From JAHRAW01 sp965226545 (GTDB taxonomy: Bacteria; Pseudomonadota; Gammaproteobacteria; Arenicellales; Poriferihabitantaceae): DNA of 64,000 bases. Below are positions 35,705 to 44,876 of this stretch, piece after piece. A model generated the notes under the pieces. The model had not been told where the DNA came from and did not search any database. It was given only the letters and a program-made list of their open reading frames with translations. The stretch is from NCBI GenBank assembly GCA_965226545.1, contig OZ245364.1, positions 124,001-188,000 of the forward strand, written 5' to 3'. The translations under genes were made by a program, and so were the position numbers. Within the stretch, counting starts at the first letter, position 1. Each line of letters opens with the position of its first letter.

Positions 35705-37081
35705 TTAACTCAATTGCTTGGCGCGTTCGACGGCTTCGTCGATGCCGCCAATCATGTAAAACGCCTGCTCGGGCAAGTGGTCGTAATCGCCGTTGGCGAT
35801 GCCGACAAAGGCGGCGATGGTGTCGGACAGCGGCACGTATTTGCCCGGCGTGCCGGTGAAGGTTTCGGCGACGGTGAACGGCTGCGACAAAAATCGCTGC
35901 ATGCGCCGCGCACGACCGACCGCCAACTTGTCGTCTTCGGATAATTCATCCATGCCGAGAATCGCGATGATGTCCTGCAGTTCCTTATAGCGTTGCAGCG
36001 TGCTTTGCACCGCGCGCGCCGCGGCGTAATGTTCGTTGCCGACAATCAGCGGGTCCAATTGACGCGAGGTCGAATCCAGCGGGTCGACCGCCGGATAAAT
36101 GCCGAGTTCGGCGATTTGCCGCGACAGCACCAAGGTTGCATCCAAATGGGCAAAGGTGGTCGCCGGCGACGGGTCGGTTAAATCATCCGCCGGCACATAC
36201 ACCGCCTGAAACGAGGTGATCGAGCCGGTTTTGGTCGAGGTGATGCGCTCTTGTAACGCGCCCATTTCATCCGCCAGCGTCGGTTGATAGCCGACCGCCG
36301 ACGGCATCCGCCCGAGCAACGCCGACACTTCGGTGCCGGCGAGGGTGTAGCGGTAAATGTTGTCGATAAACATCAACACATCGCGCCCGTCGTCGCGAAA
36401 ATGTTCGGCCATGGTCAAGCCGGTCAACGCGACGCGCAGGCGGTTGCCGGGCGGTTCGTTCATCTGCCCGTATACCATCGCGACTTTATCGAGCACGCCG
36501 GCTTCGGTCATCTCGTGGTAAAAATCATTGCCTTCGCGCGTGCGTTCGCCGACGCCGGCAAACACCGACAAGCCGCTGTGCGCCGTGGCGATGTTGTTAA
36601 TTAATTCCAACAAGGTCACCGTCTTGCCGACGCCGGCGCCGCCGAACAGGCCAATCTTGCCGCCTTTGGCAATCGGCATAATTAAATCAATCACCTTGAT
36701 GCCGGTCTCGAGCAATTCCAAACTGGCCGCCTGCTCTTCATAACTCGGCGCCGGACGGTGTATCGGCATGCGCACATCGGCTTTGACCGCGCCGGCTTCA
36801 TCGACCGGCTCGCCCAGCACATCCATAATCCGCCCCAATGTGCCGGCGCCGACCGGCACCGAAATCGGCGCGCCGGTGTTGTCGACCGCCAAGCCGCGCC
36901 GCAAGCCATCCGACGACCCCATCGCGATGCATCGCACCACGCCGTCGCCCATCTGCTGCTGCACTTCCAGCGTCAACCCGCCTTCATTAATCTTCAGCGC
37001 GTCATACACCTTCGGCACCGCTTCGCGCGGAAACTGCACATCGACCACTGCGCCGATGATTTCTACGATATTGCCTTGCAT
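35705..37081 (-). CDS. atpD: F1 ATP synthase beta subunit
   Basis: 458 residues. Catalytic subunit: P-loop GLFGGAGVGKTVTLLELINN near 149-168, the GERTREGNDFYHEM loop, Walker B 'VLMFIDNIYRYTLAGTEVSA', and the DELSEDDKLAVGRARRMQRF loop near the C-terminus. Complete and normal in length. Preceded by 68 nt of spacer and two unrelated genes instead of atpG. Confidence 0.98.
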   Translation of the reverse strand: MQGNIVEIIGAVVDVQFPREAVPKVYDALKINEGGLTLEVQQQMGDGVVRCIAMGSSDGLRRGLAVDNTGAPISVPVGAGTLGRIMDVLGEPVDEAGAVKADVRMPIHRPAPSYEEQAASLELLETGIKVIDLIMPIAKGGKIGLFGGAGVGKTVTLLELINNIATAHSGLSVFAGVGERTREGNDFYHEMTEAGVLDKVAMVYGQMNEPPGNRLRVALTGLTMAEHFRDDGRDVLMFIDNIYRYTLAGTEVSALLGRMPSAVGYQPTLADEMGALQERITSTKTGSITSFQAVYVPADDLTDPSPATTFAHLDATLVLSRQIAELGIYPAVDPLDSTSRQLDPLIVGNEHYAAARAVQSTLQRYKELQDIIAILGMDELSEDDKLAVGRARRMQRFLSQPFTVAETFTGTPGKYVPLSDTIAAFVGIANGDYDHLPEQAFYMIGGIDEAVERAKQLS

Positions 37082-37149
37082 GGTTTTACCTTGTGACGAG
37101 TTAAGTGGTTGAGTTTAATAATGCGTTTGGGAGGAGGGCATGCTGTCGA

Positions 37150-37710
37150 CTACGCCGCCGCACCCGCGGTTGCCGAATTGCGTTGATTAGACTCGCGGAC
37201 GCGCGCGGCATCTTGCATTAAACGTTGGGCGCGGCGCGTGCCTTCGCGCCAAACATACATCGAGACATACAAAGCAACGCGTAACACCAACTCCGAGCGA
37301 ATCAACGGCGTATAAGCAAGAAACGCCTTTGCCGAACACAAGCCAAATCTTGCATAAAACGCTTGAATATCCGGGTTGTCGGTTACATCCAACGGACGCG
37401 CTTTTTTTAACGCGTCTTGATGCTTGCGCAAATATTTTGCAACTTCGCGCAAATTAAACATCACGGTTTTGTGTCGTTTGTAATTGCGAATGGCGTCGTT
37501 TAACACTTCCAATAACCGCAAAACGGATTGCCCTTCCTCCGAAGAAAGCGCGCAACGATTGTTGCGGATATTCGTGCGCAAAAATTGAACAATGTCGCGC
37601 CGCAACTGACAAAGCGGAAACAACACTTGGTCGTGTTTCGCTTCGCGTCGCCAACTTCGCCACACGTGGAATGCCAGCACAATAAATGCGCACATTAATA
37701 CACCGTTCAT
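37150..37710 (-). CDS. Hypothetical protein inside the atp operon, N-terminal membrane anchor
   Basis: 186 residues, no family recognised. A single hydrophobic helix at the N-terminus (MNGVLMCAFIVLAFHVWRSW) is followed by a basic, helix-rich region (DIVQFLRTNIRNNRC, LREVAKYLRKHQDALKKARP) and a hydrophobic-aromatic part (SELVLRVALYVSMYVWREGT) that may be a second helix. It overlaps the end of the 37707-37952 gene by four bases (ATGA) and lies between atpG and atpD on the same strand. No known ATP synthase assembly factor (for example AtpI-like UncI) resembles it by eye. Confidence 0.65.
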   Translation of the reverse strand: MNGVLMCAFIVLAFHVWRSWRREAKHDQVLFPLCQLRRDIVQFLRTNIRNNRCALSSEEGQSVLRLLEVLNDAIRNYKRHKTVMFNLREVAKYLRKHQDALKKARPLDVTDNPDIQAFYARFGLCSAKAFLAYTPLIRSELVLRVALYVSMYVWREGTRRAQRLMQDAARVRESNQRNSATAGAAA

Positions 37711-37952
37711 TTCTTTTTCCGGGTTGTTTTGCCAAGGGTTGTTTGCGTGAAGTCGCGCACGAGCGGCATGAAAAACTTGCGGTACTCGCCGTTTTCTTTC
37801 GCCAATCGATTAATTTCGTTTTGCCGGTCGTTCAACTGTCGTTGATGCACCGCATGCATATAGTACAAGAACACAATGCAGACAAGCCACCCGCCCGTTA
37901 GAACCGTAGGGTCGCTGATAATTCGCCACAGTGTGAGGAAATAATTCGCCAT
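37707..37952 (-). CDS. Hypothetical small membrane protein inside the atp operon
   Basis: 81 residues. One predicted helix, VLTGGWLVCIVFLYYMHAV (about 17-35), then a coiled-coil-like polar part (RQLNDRQNEINRLAKENGEY RKFF) and a basic end (GKTTRKKK). It starts 2 nt after the atpG stop and overlaps the next gene by ATGA. The 'one helix plus charged coil' plan resembles stalk-like or scaffold proteins, but no homolog is recognised. Confidence 0.62.
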   Translation of the reverse strand: MANYFLTLWRIISDPTVLTGGWLVCIVFLYYMHAVHQRQLNDRQNEINRLAKENGEYRKFFMPLVRDFTQTTLGKTTRKKK

Positions 37953-37954
37953 GT

Positions 37955-38821
37955 CTACACCGCCGCCGCCCCGCCAACAATCTCCGACAACTCCTGCGTA
38001 ATCGCCGCTTGGCGGGCTTTATTATAAACCAATTGAAGTTCGTCGATGAGTTTGCCGGCGTTGTCGGTGGCGGCTTTCATTGCGACCATGCGTGCGGCTT
38101 GTTCGCAGGCGGCGTTTTCGACGACCTCTTGATAAATCAGCGATTCGATATAGCGCGTCATTAACGCATCGATGACCGCTTTTGAATCCGGTTCGTACAA
38201 ATAATCCCAATAATGCTTGACCGAATCAGCGTCGTGTCCGCCGGGGGCGATGGGGATGAGTTGTTCGACCGCCGGTTTTTGCGTCATGGTGTTGACGAAT
38301 TGGTTGCCGGCGATAAAAAGTTTGTCGATGCGGCCTTCGATGTACTCATCCATAATCACTTTAATCGCGCCGATTAATTCCTCCAACTGCGGCGCATCGC
38401 CGAAGTTGGATGCTTCGCTGACGATGTCGGCGTTGAAGCGATTAAAAAACGCGCCGGCTTTTTTGCCGAGCACGGCGACGCGCACTTTTACGCCGCGTTG
38501 GTCAAACGCCGCCATCTCGGCGACCGCCTTGCGAAACAAGTTGACATTCAACCCGCCGCACAAGCCGCGGTCCGACGACACCACGACAAAGCCGACCGCT
38601 TTGACTTCGCGCGCAACCAAATACGGATGTTTGTATTCCGGATGCGCATGCGCCAAATGCGCGACCACGCCGCGCATTTTTTCGGCGTACGGCTTGGCCG
38701 CCTGCATGCGCTCTTGCGCGCGCCGCATTTTGCTGGCGGCGACCATTTCCATCGCCGAGGTAATTTTGCGCGTGCTGCCGATGGAATTAATCTGCGTTCG
38801 AATCTCTTTTGCGCCGGGCAT
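37955..38821 (-). CDS. atpG: F1 ATP synthase gamma subunit
   Basis: 288 residues. The conserved start AKEIRTQINSIGSTRKITSA MEMVAASKMRRAQ and end 'NAACEQAARMVAMKAATDNA GKLIDELQLVYNKARQAAIT' are clear. DRGLCGGLNVNLFR is the central signature. Forms the rotating shaft. Its ATG follows the TAA of the preceding small gene without any gap, so translation is likely coupled to that non-ATPase gene. Confidence 0.97.
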   Translation of the reverse strand: MPGAKEIRTQINSIGSTRKITSAMEMVAASKMRRAQERMQAAKPYAEKMRGVVAHLAHAHPEYKHPYLVAREVKAVGFVVVSSDRGLCGGLNVNLFRKAVAEMAAFDQRGVKVRVAVLGKKAGAFFNRFNADIVSEASNFGDAPQLEELIGAIKVIMDEYIEGRIDKLFIAGNQFVNTMTQKPAVEQLIPIAPGGHDADSVKHYWDYLYEPDSKAVIDALMTRYIESLIYQEVVENAACEQAARMVAMKAATDNAGKLIDELQLVYNKARQAAITQELSEIVGGAAAV

Positions 38822-39313
38822 TTATTTCACCGTTGCTTTGTTGGGTTTAACTTGAGCGATGAATTTTTTCATTGCATCGCCGGCCTTTTTGCGCGCCGCG
38901 CCAACCATGCGGCGGTGCGGTCGTTTGCGCAGTTGTTGTTGACGCAGGCGTTGTTGGCGCAGATGGTGTTGATGTTGATGCCACCGCCCGCCAAAAAACG
39001 CCAGCGCAATCACCACCACCGCGCCGCCAACCGCCAACCCCGTCATCGCGCTTTGATTTTGCGCGGCGGCGCCGCCGAAAACATTCAGCAGCGCAACCAA
39101 CGCATTGCCGGCGATTTGCACAACCGCATCGGCGTTGCTTATCAAAACCCACGCCGCCAACAATGTCACGGCAACGCCGACGAGCGCGGCGCGTACGCGC
39201 GCTTTAAGTCGCCGCGTCCAGTTTTGTAACGCGCGACGTTTTGCATACAGCGCGATTGCGGAAGCTGCGCCCAGCACAATTAAGATGAGTTGTGTCTGCA
39301 TGGTTGCCTGCAT
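38822..39313 (-). CDS. Hypothetical membrane protein between atpA and atpG
   Basis: 163 residues, no family recognised. Three predicted helices: LILIVLGAASAIALYA, VRAALVGVAVTLLAAWVLIS and GLAVGGAVVVIALAFFG. A His/Gln/Arg-rich stretch (WHQHQHHLRQQRLRQQQLRK) and a basic tail follow. Translation can begin at 39313 or at Met5 (39301). Its stop codon touches the atpG start. Confidence 0.62.
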   Translation of the reverse strand: MQATMQTQLILIVLGAASAIALYAKRRALQNWTRRLKARVRAALVGVAVTLLAAWVLISNADAVVQIAGNALVALLNVFGGAAAQNQSAMTGLAVGGAVVVIALAFFGGRWHQHQHHLRQQRLRQQQLRKRPHRRMVGAARKKAGDAMKKFIAQVKPNKATVK

Positions 39314-39330
39314 GATTGATGCGCGCCGTA

Positions 39331-39708
39331 TCAGCGCATCGTCATGTCAAAATGATTGCGTTGATGATTGCGTTGCGAAGCGCCTTGTTTTAAGGCGGCG
39401 TTGCGTCGCACCGCGTTTTTTTTGGCGCGATGTTTGCGCACGCAGCCGCCAATAAACGCCGCCAAACTTAACGCCAACACCGCCGCCACCATCGAATAAA
39501 TCTGCATCGCCGACAAAAATGCTTGGTTAAGAATCTGCAACAAAATAAACGGCAAGGTTGCCATCGTGCCGAGGAACACCGTCCAAGCCGCCGCCCGCCG
39601 CCCGGCTTGTATCACAGTGCGCGCTTCGCCCGGCGGATGAATCCAACCAAGAAACACGCACGCCGCCGCCAGCGACATGGCGATTGCGACTACTGTTGGC
39701 GTTTCCAT
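39331..39708 (-). CDS. Hypothetical membrane protein between atpA and atpG
   Basis: 125 residues with three predicted helices: VVAIAMSLAAACVFLGWI, AAAWTVFLGTMATLPFILLQ and IYSMVAAVLALSLAAFIGG. The last 35 residues are polar and basic (CVRKHRAKKNAVRRNAALKQ). No family recognised. It follows the barrel gene by 27 nt and precedes the 38822-39313 gene by 17 nt, in the same direction as the atp genes. Confidence 0.62.
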   Translation of the reverse strand: METPTVVAIAMSLAAACVFLGWIHPPGEARTVIQAGRRAAAWTVFLGTMATLPFILLQILNQAFLSAMQIYSMVAAVLALSLAAFIGGCVRKHRAKKNAVRRNAALKQGASQRNHQRNHFDMTMR

Positions 39709-39735
39709 TGGCGTTTTGCGACAACTTACGTCAAC

Positions 39736-40443
39736 TTAAAATCGATACTGCAAGCCAAGCACAATGACCGGGTAAACATCGAAGTCGTCAAAGTCGTCTG
39801 TCAATTCGGCGTGCTCGGCTTTAAGGTCGTCTTCAAATTTGCCCGGACAGTCCTTGTCCGACGTCACATTACCTTTGTCGTCAATGGAAAAACGGCATGA
39901 GTCGGTGCTGTCCTCCACCGAACCGTTTGCACTCAACAACGGCGTCCCCTGAAACATTGCGCCCAACTCAAAATTAACACTCAAGCCGCGCGGTTTTTGG
40001 CTCGACCAACCGATGCTCGCATACGGCGCAAGCGACTCGAAAGCGACTTTGATGTTTGCGTTGCCGGTGTATGAAGTGTCTTCTGGGCCGTAGGTGAATG
40101 AATCACCAACCGAACTCGAACGCAATTCGTTATCGTTGGCAAGCAACCCGACACTTAAGCGAAAGCCGTTGCCGGCTGGATGCCAATCGGCGATGACGCC
40201 ATACGTGCTCCAATCCAACTCGCCGGTATACTCAGTGCCGTCTTCGGTTTCGTCGTAACTGAATTCGTATTGATTGATTACCAGCCGTGCGTTGAAATGG
40301 TCGTTAAACTTGCGCTTGATTTCGACGCCGGCACCGAGCGTGCCGAAATGTACATCCGCGCTTATCGCCGTGTTTTGCGCATGGCTGTTGCCGACGATTG
40401 CCAGCAACAACATCGCGCATGCAGTTTTGATTAATCGATTCAT
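39736..40443 (-). CDS. Predicted outer-membrane beta-barrel encoded directly after atpA
   Basis: 235 residues from the ATG at 40443, whose A is also the last base of the atpA TGA stop (TGATG); a TTG six bases earlier is an alternative. Signal peptide MNRLIKTACAMLLLAIVGNS cleaved near SHA/QN. The mature part shows strands with alternating residues (AISADVHFGTLGAGVEI, GFRLSVGLLANDNEL, LSVNFELGAMFQG) and ends VIVLGLQYRF, with the terminal Phe of BAM substrates. An acidic loop with one Cys pair (DSCRFS, KDCPGK) lies near the end. Overall similar to OmpW/opacity-size barrels; function unknown. Its place inside the ATP synthase operon is surprising. Confidence 0.78.
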   Translation of the reverse strand: MNRLIKTACAMLLLAIVGNSHAQNTAISADVHFGTLGAGVEIKRKFNDHFNARLVINQYEFSYDETEDGTEYTGELDWSTYGVIADWHPAGNGFRLSVGLLANDNELRSSSVGDSFTYGPEDTSYTGNANIKVAFESLAPYASIGWSSQKPRGLSVNFELGAMFQGTPLLSANGSVEDSTDSCRFSIDDKGNVTSDKDCPGKFEDDLKAEHAELTDDFDDFDVYPVIVLGLQYRF

Positions 40444-42005
40444 CACCAACTCCCGGTAGTCTTAAAATCATTCAACGCCGTTTTCATTTTGGCGGCGACG
40501 TCGTCGTTGTATTCGGGGGCGGCGTTGATGGCCGCGAGCAGTTCGGCGTGTGCGTCTTTGAGATGCGATTGCATCGCAGATTCGAAGGCGACGACTTTTT
40601 CGACTTCGACATCATCCAAAAAGCCTTCGTTTACCGCAAACAGCGACAACGCCATCTCGGCGACCGACATCGGGCGGTATTGCGGTTGTTTCATTAACTC
40701 CATCACGCGTTCGCCGCGTTCCAATTGTTTGCGCGTGGCTTCGTCCAAATCGGAGGCGAATTGTGAAAACGCGGCGAGTTCGCGGTATTGGGCGAGCGCG
40801 AGGCGAATGCCGCCGCCGAGTTTTTTGATGATGGGGGTTTGCGCCGCACCGCCGACGCGCGACACCGACAACCCGGCGTTAATCGCCGGGCGAATGCCGG
40901 CGTTAAACAAATCGGTTTCCAAAAAGATTTGCCCGTCGGTAATCGAAATCACGTTGGTCGGCACAAACGCCGATACATCGCCGGCTTGGGTTTCGATAAT
41001 CGGCAACGCGGTCAGCGAGCCGGTTTTGCCTTTGACTTTGCCGTCGGTTAACTTCTCGACTGCGTCTTCGTTGATGCGCGCGGCGCGTTCGAGCAGGCGC
41101 GAATGCAAATAAAACACATCGCCCGGATACGCCTCGCGCCCCGGCGGGCGGCGCAACAACAACGAGATTTGCCGATAGGCCCAAGCCTGTTTGGTCAAGT
41201 CGTCATAGATAATCAGCGCGTCTTCGCCGCGGTCGCGGAAATGTTCGCCCATCGTGCAGCCGGCATACGGCGCGATGAATTGTTCGGCGGCTGAACTCGA
41301 TGCGCTGGCCGCAACCACAATGGTGTGCGCCATCGCATCGTGTTCTTCGAGTTTGCGCACCACCGCGGCGATGCTCGACGCCTTTTGCCCGACCGCGACA
41401 TAGATGCATTTGATGCCGGCGCCGCGTTGGTTGATGATGGCGTCGATGGCGACGGCGGTTTTGCCGGTTTGGCGGTCGCCGATGATTAACTCGCGTTGCC
41501 CGCGTCCAATCGGCACCATCGCATCGATGGATTTCAATCCGATTTGCACCGGTTGGTCGACCGATTTGCGCGCAATCACGCCGGGCGCAACCTTTTCTAT
41601 CGGCGAAACGCCGGCTGCGTCAATCGCGCCTTTGCCGTCAATCGGCTGCCCCAGCGGGTCGACCACGCGCCCGAGCAGGGCGTCGCCGACCGGCACTTCC
41701 AAAATGCGCCCGGTGCATTTGACCGTGTCGCCTTCGGACAGATGTTTGTATTCGCCCAGCACAACCGCGCCGACCGAATCTTGTTCGAGGTTAAGCGCAA
41801 GGCCATAAGTGGCGTGTCCGGGACGCGCGCCGGGGAATTCCAGCATCTCGCCTTGCATCGCATCGGCCAATCCGTAGATGCGCGCGATGCCGTCGGTCAG
41901 CATCACAATCGTGCCTTCGCTGCGCGATTCGGAATCCGGCGCAAATTGGGCGATGCGCTCTTTAATCAGTTGCGAAATTTCGGACGGGTTGAGTTGTATC
42001 GACAT
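40443..42005 (-). CDS. atpA: F1 ATP synthase alpha subunit
   Basis: 520 residues from ATG 42005, which has AGGAG 8 nt upstream. Noncatalytic nucleotide-binding subunit: MSIQLNPSEISQLIKERIAQ start, P-loop GDRQTGKTAVAIDAIINQRG near 169-188, the PGREAYPGDVFYLHSRLLER signature and IETQAGDVSAFVPTNVISIT. Full length. The stop shares a base with the barrel gene start. A 337-nt gap separates it from atpH, where a few bases are usual. Confidence 0.98.
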   Translation of the reverse strand: MSIQLNPSEISQLIKERIAQFAPDSESRSEGTIVMLTDGIARIYGLADAMQGEMLEFPGARPGHATYGLALNLEQDSVGAVVLGEYKHLSEGDTVKCTGRILEVPVGDALLGRVVDPLGQPIDGKGAIDAAGVSPIEKVAPGVIARKSVDQPVQIGLKSIDAMVPIGRGQRELIIGDRQTGKTAVAIDAIINQRGAGIKCIYVAVGQKASSIAAVVRKLEEHDAMAHTIVVAASASSSAAEQFIAPYAGCTMGEHFRDRGEDALIIYDDLTKQAWAYRQISLLLRRPPGREAYPGDVFYLHSRLLERAARINEDAVEKLTDGKVKGKTGSLTALPIIETQAGDVSAFVPTNVISITDGQIFLETDLFNAGIRPAINAGLSVSRVGGAAQTPIIKKLGGGIRLALAQYRELAAFSQFASDLDEATRKQLERGERVMELMKQPQYRPMSVAEMALSLFAVNEGFLDDVEVEKVVAFESAMQSHLKDAHAELLAAINAAPEYNDDVAAKMKTALNDFKTTGSW

Positions 42006-42342
42006 GTGCGGCTCCTGCGAAACCATCGTCATTGATGGATTCGGGCATTGAGGTTAAACAGCGTTAAAGTGTTCAGGGCGAATAAAGCGTTAAAACGGGT
42101 TGCGTTAATATTAAAGAGTCGATGTTAAAGAATCAAAAGAATTAAAGTGTTAATGATTAATGATGGTGATAATAATAATGACAGTGACAGTGACAACGAA
42201 AAATACGGTGATGTCGAAAATAAAACGTCAAGTATCAACCGTCAATCGTTAATTAATAATGAACAGTTAACAATTAATAATTACTAATTAATAATCGACT
42301 ATCGATTATCGATTATCGACTTTCACCAATCAACATTCACCA
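42006..42342. other. Low-complexity spacer inside the atp operon
   Basis: 337 bases without a gene, far richer in A and T than the neighbours. It is built from repeated short words: GTTAAAG/GTTAAT near 42050-42150, TGACAG repeats near 42180-42195, TTAATTAATAAT near 42248-42290, and ATCGATT/ATCGACT repeats near 42297-42320, then CACCATCAA words up to the atpH stop. No terminator hairpin with a T-run is evident on the minus strand, so the transcript could continue. Confidence 0.75.
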
Positions 42343-42900
42343 TCAAGCATTCACCGCACCGGCCAATTGCCGCAGTTGACCGCGCAACGAAGCGTCAATC
42401 ACCAAATCGCCGGCGCGCACCACTGCACCGCCGATGAGGTCGCGGTTGACCGAGCAGGTTAGGGAGACCTTGCGCCCAAGTTTGCCGTGCAAGGCCGCTT
42501 TGATTAGTTCGCGTTGGCGTTCGGCGACCGGTTCGGCGGTGATGAGTTCGGCGACGACGACGCCTTCGGCTTGGTTGCGCAACGAATCATATTCGCGCGC
42601 AATCGCCGGCAGGGCGTTTACGCGACGGTTGCGCGCCAGCAATTTGATTAAGTTAATCGCCGGCGGATGCAATTTGTCGGGCGTGATGTTAAGCGCGCCG
42701 GCGGCGATTTCCACAATCGCGCGCGCCAATTGCGCGGCATCGATGCGCGGGCTGTGGATGAAATCGGCGGCTTGGGCGTCGTCGACAATCGCCGCAAACA
42801 ACGCCAGCGCCTTGCCCCAACCGGCGAGGTTGTCCTCTTCGCGCGCCAGCTCGAACACCGCGCGCGCATACGGTCGGGCGATGTGGCTTTGCTCTGCCAT
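42343..42900 (-). CDS. atpH: F1 ATP synthase delta subunit
   Basis: 185 residues. Stator protein on top of F1. N-terminal six-helix part starts IARPYARAVFELAREEDNLA; the C-terminal part carries ITAEPVAERQRELIKAALHG and the signature LIGGAVVRAGDLVIDASLRG QLRQL. 12 nt after atpF. Confidence 0.96.
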   Translation of the reverse strand: MAEQSHIARPYARAVFELAREEDNLAGWGKALALFAAIVDDAQAADFIHSPRIDAAQLARAIVEIAAGALNITPDKLHPPAINLIKLLARNRRVNALPAIAREYDSLRNQAEGVVVAELITAEPVAERQRELIKAALHGKLGRKVSLTCSVNRDLIGGAVVRAGDLVIDASLRGQLRQLAGAVNA

Positions 42901-42912
42901 CGGTGCGCGGCG

Positions 42913-43386
42913 TTAGGTGAGTTTGGCGGCGATGCCGTCGAGCAATTCGGCGTGCGCGCCGGCATCGACTTCCTTGCCGAGAATTTGCTCGGCGCCGGCG
43001 ATGGCTAATTCGCCGACTTGTTCGCGCAACCGATGTTTGGCTTTGCCAACTTCGGTGTCGATTTCACCGTGCGCGGCTTTGATGATGCGATCGCTTTCGG
43101 TGCGCGCGGTTTGTTTGGCGTCGGCGACTATCGTCGCGCCGCGCTTTTCGGCTTGCGAGACGATTTTTGCGGCCGTGGTTTTGGCTTGGGCGATGACTTG
43201 CTCGGCTTTTTGACGGCCTTGCTGTTCGGCTTGACGCCCCTTTTCGGCGGCGGCCAAGCCGTCGGCGATGCCGACCTTGCGCGCATTGAGCGCGCCGATA
43301 ATCGGCGTCCACACATAGCGCCCGCTAAACCAAACAAACAGTGCAAAAAACAGCACCTGAAACAACAGGGTCAGATTGATGTTCAT
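42913..43386 (-). CDS. atpF: Fo ATP synthase subunit b
   Basis: 157 residues from ATG 43386. One N-terminal membrane helix (LLFQVLFFALFVWFSGRYVW) and a long amphipathic coil (KGRQAEQQGRQKAEQVIAQA, IVSQAEKRGATIVADAKQTA) that forms the peripheral stalk and reaches delta. The N-terminal MNINLTLLFQ with Asn2 and Asn4 fits the family. Confidence 0.96.
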   Translation of the reverse strand: MNINLTLLFQVLFFALFVWFSGRYVWTPIIGALNARKVGIADGLAAAEKGRQAEQQGRQKAEQVIAQAKTTAAKIVSQAEKRGATIVADAKQTARTESDRIIKAAHGEIDTEVGKAKHRLREQVGELAIAGAEQILGKEVDAGAHAELLDGIAAKLT

Positions 43387-43414
43387 GGCTTTATCCGAAT
43401 CGATTGGTTTTGGT

Positions 43415-43648
43415 CTACGCCGCGACCGCAAACAACACATACATCGCGATGCCGACGGCAATCATCGGCACGGCATCGACCAAGCCCATGACGATGAAGA
43501 ACTGCGTGCGCAGAAGCGGAATTAATTCCGGCTGCCGCGCCGCGCCCTCCAAAAACCGTCCGCCCAACAACCCGACGCCAACCGCGGCGCCAACCGCGGC
43601 CAAGCCCATCATAATTGCGCCGGCAATAAACAAAAGTGCTTGCTCCAT
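43415..43648 (-). CDS. atpE: Fo ATP synthase subunit c
   Basis: 77 residues from ATG 43648: two helices, GAIMMGLAAVGAAVGVGLLG and FFIVMGLVDAVPMIAVGIAM, joined by the polar loop EGAARQPELIPLL. The ion-binding carboxylate is the Asp in GLVDAVPMI, and the helix lacks the Gln/Glu/Ser set of sodium-type rings, so proton coupling is likely. Confidence 0.97.
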   Translation of the reverse strand: MEQALLFIAGAIMMGLAAVGAAVGVGLLGGRFLEGAARQPELIPLLRTQFFIVMGLVDAVPMIAVGIAMYVLFAVAA

Positions 43649-43809
43649 CGTAAATCTCCACAAATAAGTGAGTGAAAAAGTTAATTAAGTGTCGTTGACA
43701 ATTGCATTGACGAATTGCGCGCCGAACGGCGACCACAAGGCAAACGGCAACAACGACTTAACGATAACAAAAAAACAACGGCGCGGGCGATGCAATTAAC
43801 GATGCGCCG

Positions 43810-44700
43810 TTAATGCGCTTGATGCGCCATGTCCATATAGACCACGGTCAACACCATAAAAATAAACGCCTGCAAGGTGATGATTAAAATGTGAAACGCC
43901 GCCCAAATAAACTGCAGCAAACCGCCGAACAGAGTCAACACGACGCCGCCTGCGCTGAGTTCGGCGAAGGAATTCCCGGCAAAAAACATCAGCGAGATGA
44001 GGATGAAAATCATCTCGCCGGCGTACATGTTGCCGAACAAGCGCAGCGAATGCGAAATCGGTTTGGACACTAGGCTTACGAATTCCAAAAAGAAATTCGG
44101 CAGCACGAACAGTAATTTAAGCAGCGGGCTTTTTGCCTCGAATGGATGCATTGTCAATTCGGCCGCAAAGCCGCCGATGCCTTTGTTTTTGACGCTGTAA
44201 TACACCATCAACGCAAACACGCTGAGCGCCAACCCAAAGGTGATGTTGGGGTCGGTGCTGGGCACGATTTTTTGGAAATGCACGCCGCCCAAGCCGAGCA
44301 ATCGCGGCACGACTTCGACCGGCAACAAATCCATTAGATTCATTAAAAACACCCAGCAAAACAAGGTCAACGCCATCGGCGCAACCAAATCGTTTTTGCC
44401 GGAGAAGGAACCGCGCACGTTTTCATCGATGAATTCGACAACCCATTCGACGAAGTTTTGCATCGCATTGGGTTCGCCTTCGCTAACCCGCACCGCCACC
44501 CGCCGAAACAGCCATAAAAACAACGCGCCCAATCCAAACGACCACGCCAAACTGTCAACATGCACCGCCATAAACCCCATCTGCGCGGCTTCAGCGGCGT
44601 CCGAGGCAATGCCCCAATCGCCGTCGATGCGACGACCATAGGTGAGGTTGGTCAGATGATGGCGAATGAATTCGCCGGAAGTCGGAGCCGCGGACGCCAT
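43810..44700 (-). CDS. atpB: Fo ATP synthase subunit a
   Basis: 296 residues with about five membrane helices. Conserved words: GSFSGKNDLVAPMALTLFCW VFLMNLMDLLPV in the middle, the key arginine in SKPISHSLRLFGNMYAGEMI, and the last helix LIITLQAFIFMVLTVVYMDM. Forms the proton half-channels with the c ring. The 161-nt gap to atpE contains no gene. Confidence 0.97.
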   Translation of the reverse strand: MASAAPTSGEFIRHHLTNLTYGRRIDGDWGIASDAAEAAQMGFMAVHVDSLAWSFGLGALFLWLFRRVAVRVSEGEPNAMQNFVEWVVEFIDENVRGSFSGKNDLVAPMALTLFCWVFLMNLMDLLPVEVVPRLLGLGGVHFQKIVPSTDPNITFGLALSVFALMVYYSVKNKGIGGFAAELTMHPFEAKSPLLKLLFVLPNFFLEFVSLVSKPISHSLRLFGNMYAGEMIFILISLMFFAGNSFAELSAGGVVLTLFGGLLQFIWAAFHILIITLQAFIFMVLTVVYMDMAHQAH

Positions 44701-44876
44701 TGGGTTAAGTTGTCGCTGTTGGGTTAACTTGTGAAGTGGTCGCGTAACAATACAATCGCCAAACTAAATAATCGCCAAACTAATTGCGGCGGCGGTTATC
44801 GGCAAATGCGCGGCGTTGGTTAATGGGTTGCATCAAAATTGTCGCCGACAAAATGATCGCTTATCGAGATGATTCA

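Noticed and set aside
37660..37680. parS-like sequence containing CACACGTGGAA
   Set aside because: Only about 10 of 16 positions match the parS consensus and it lies inside a coding region.
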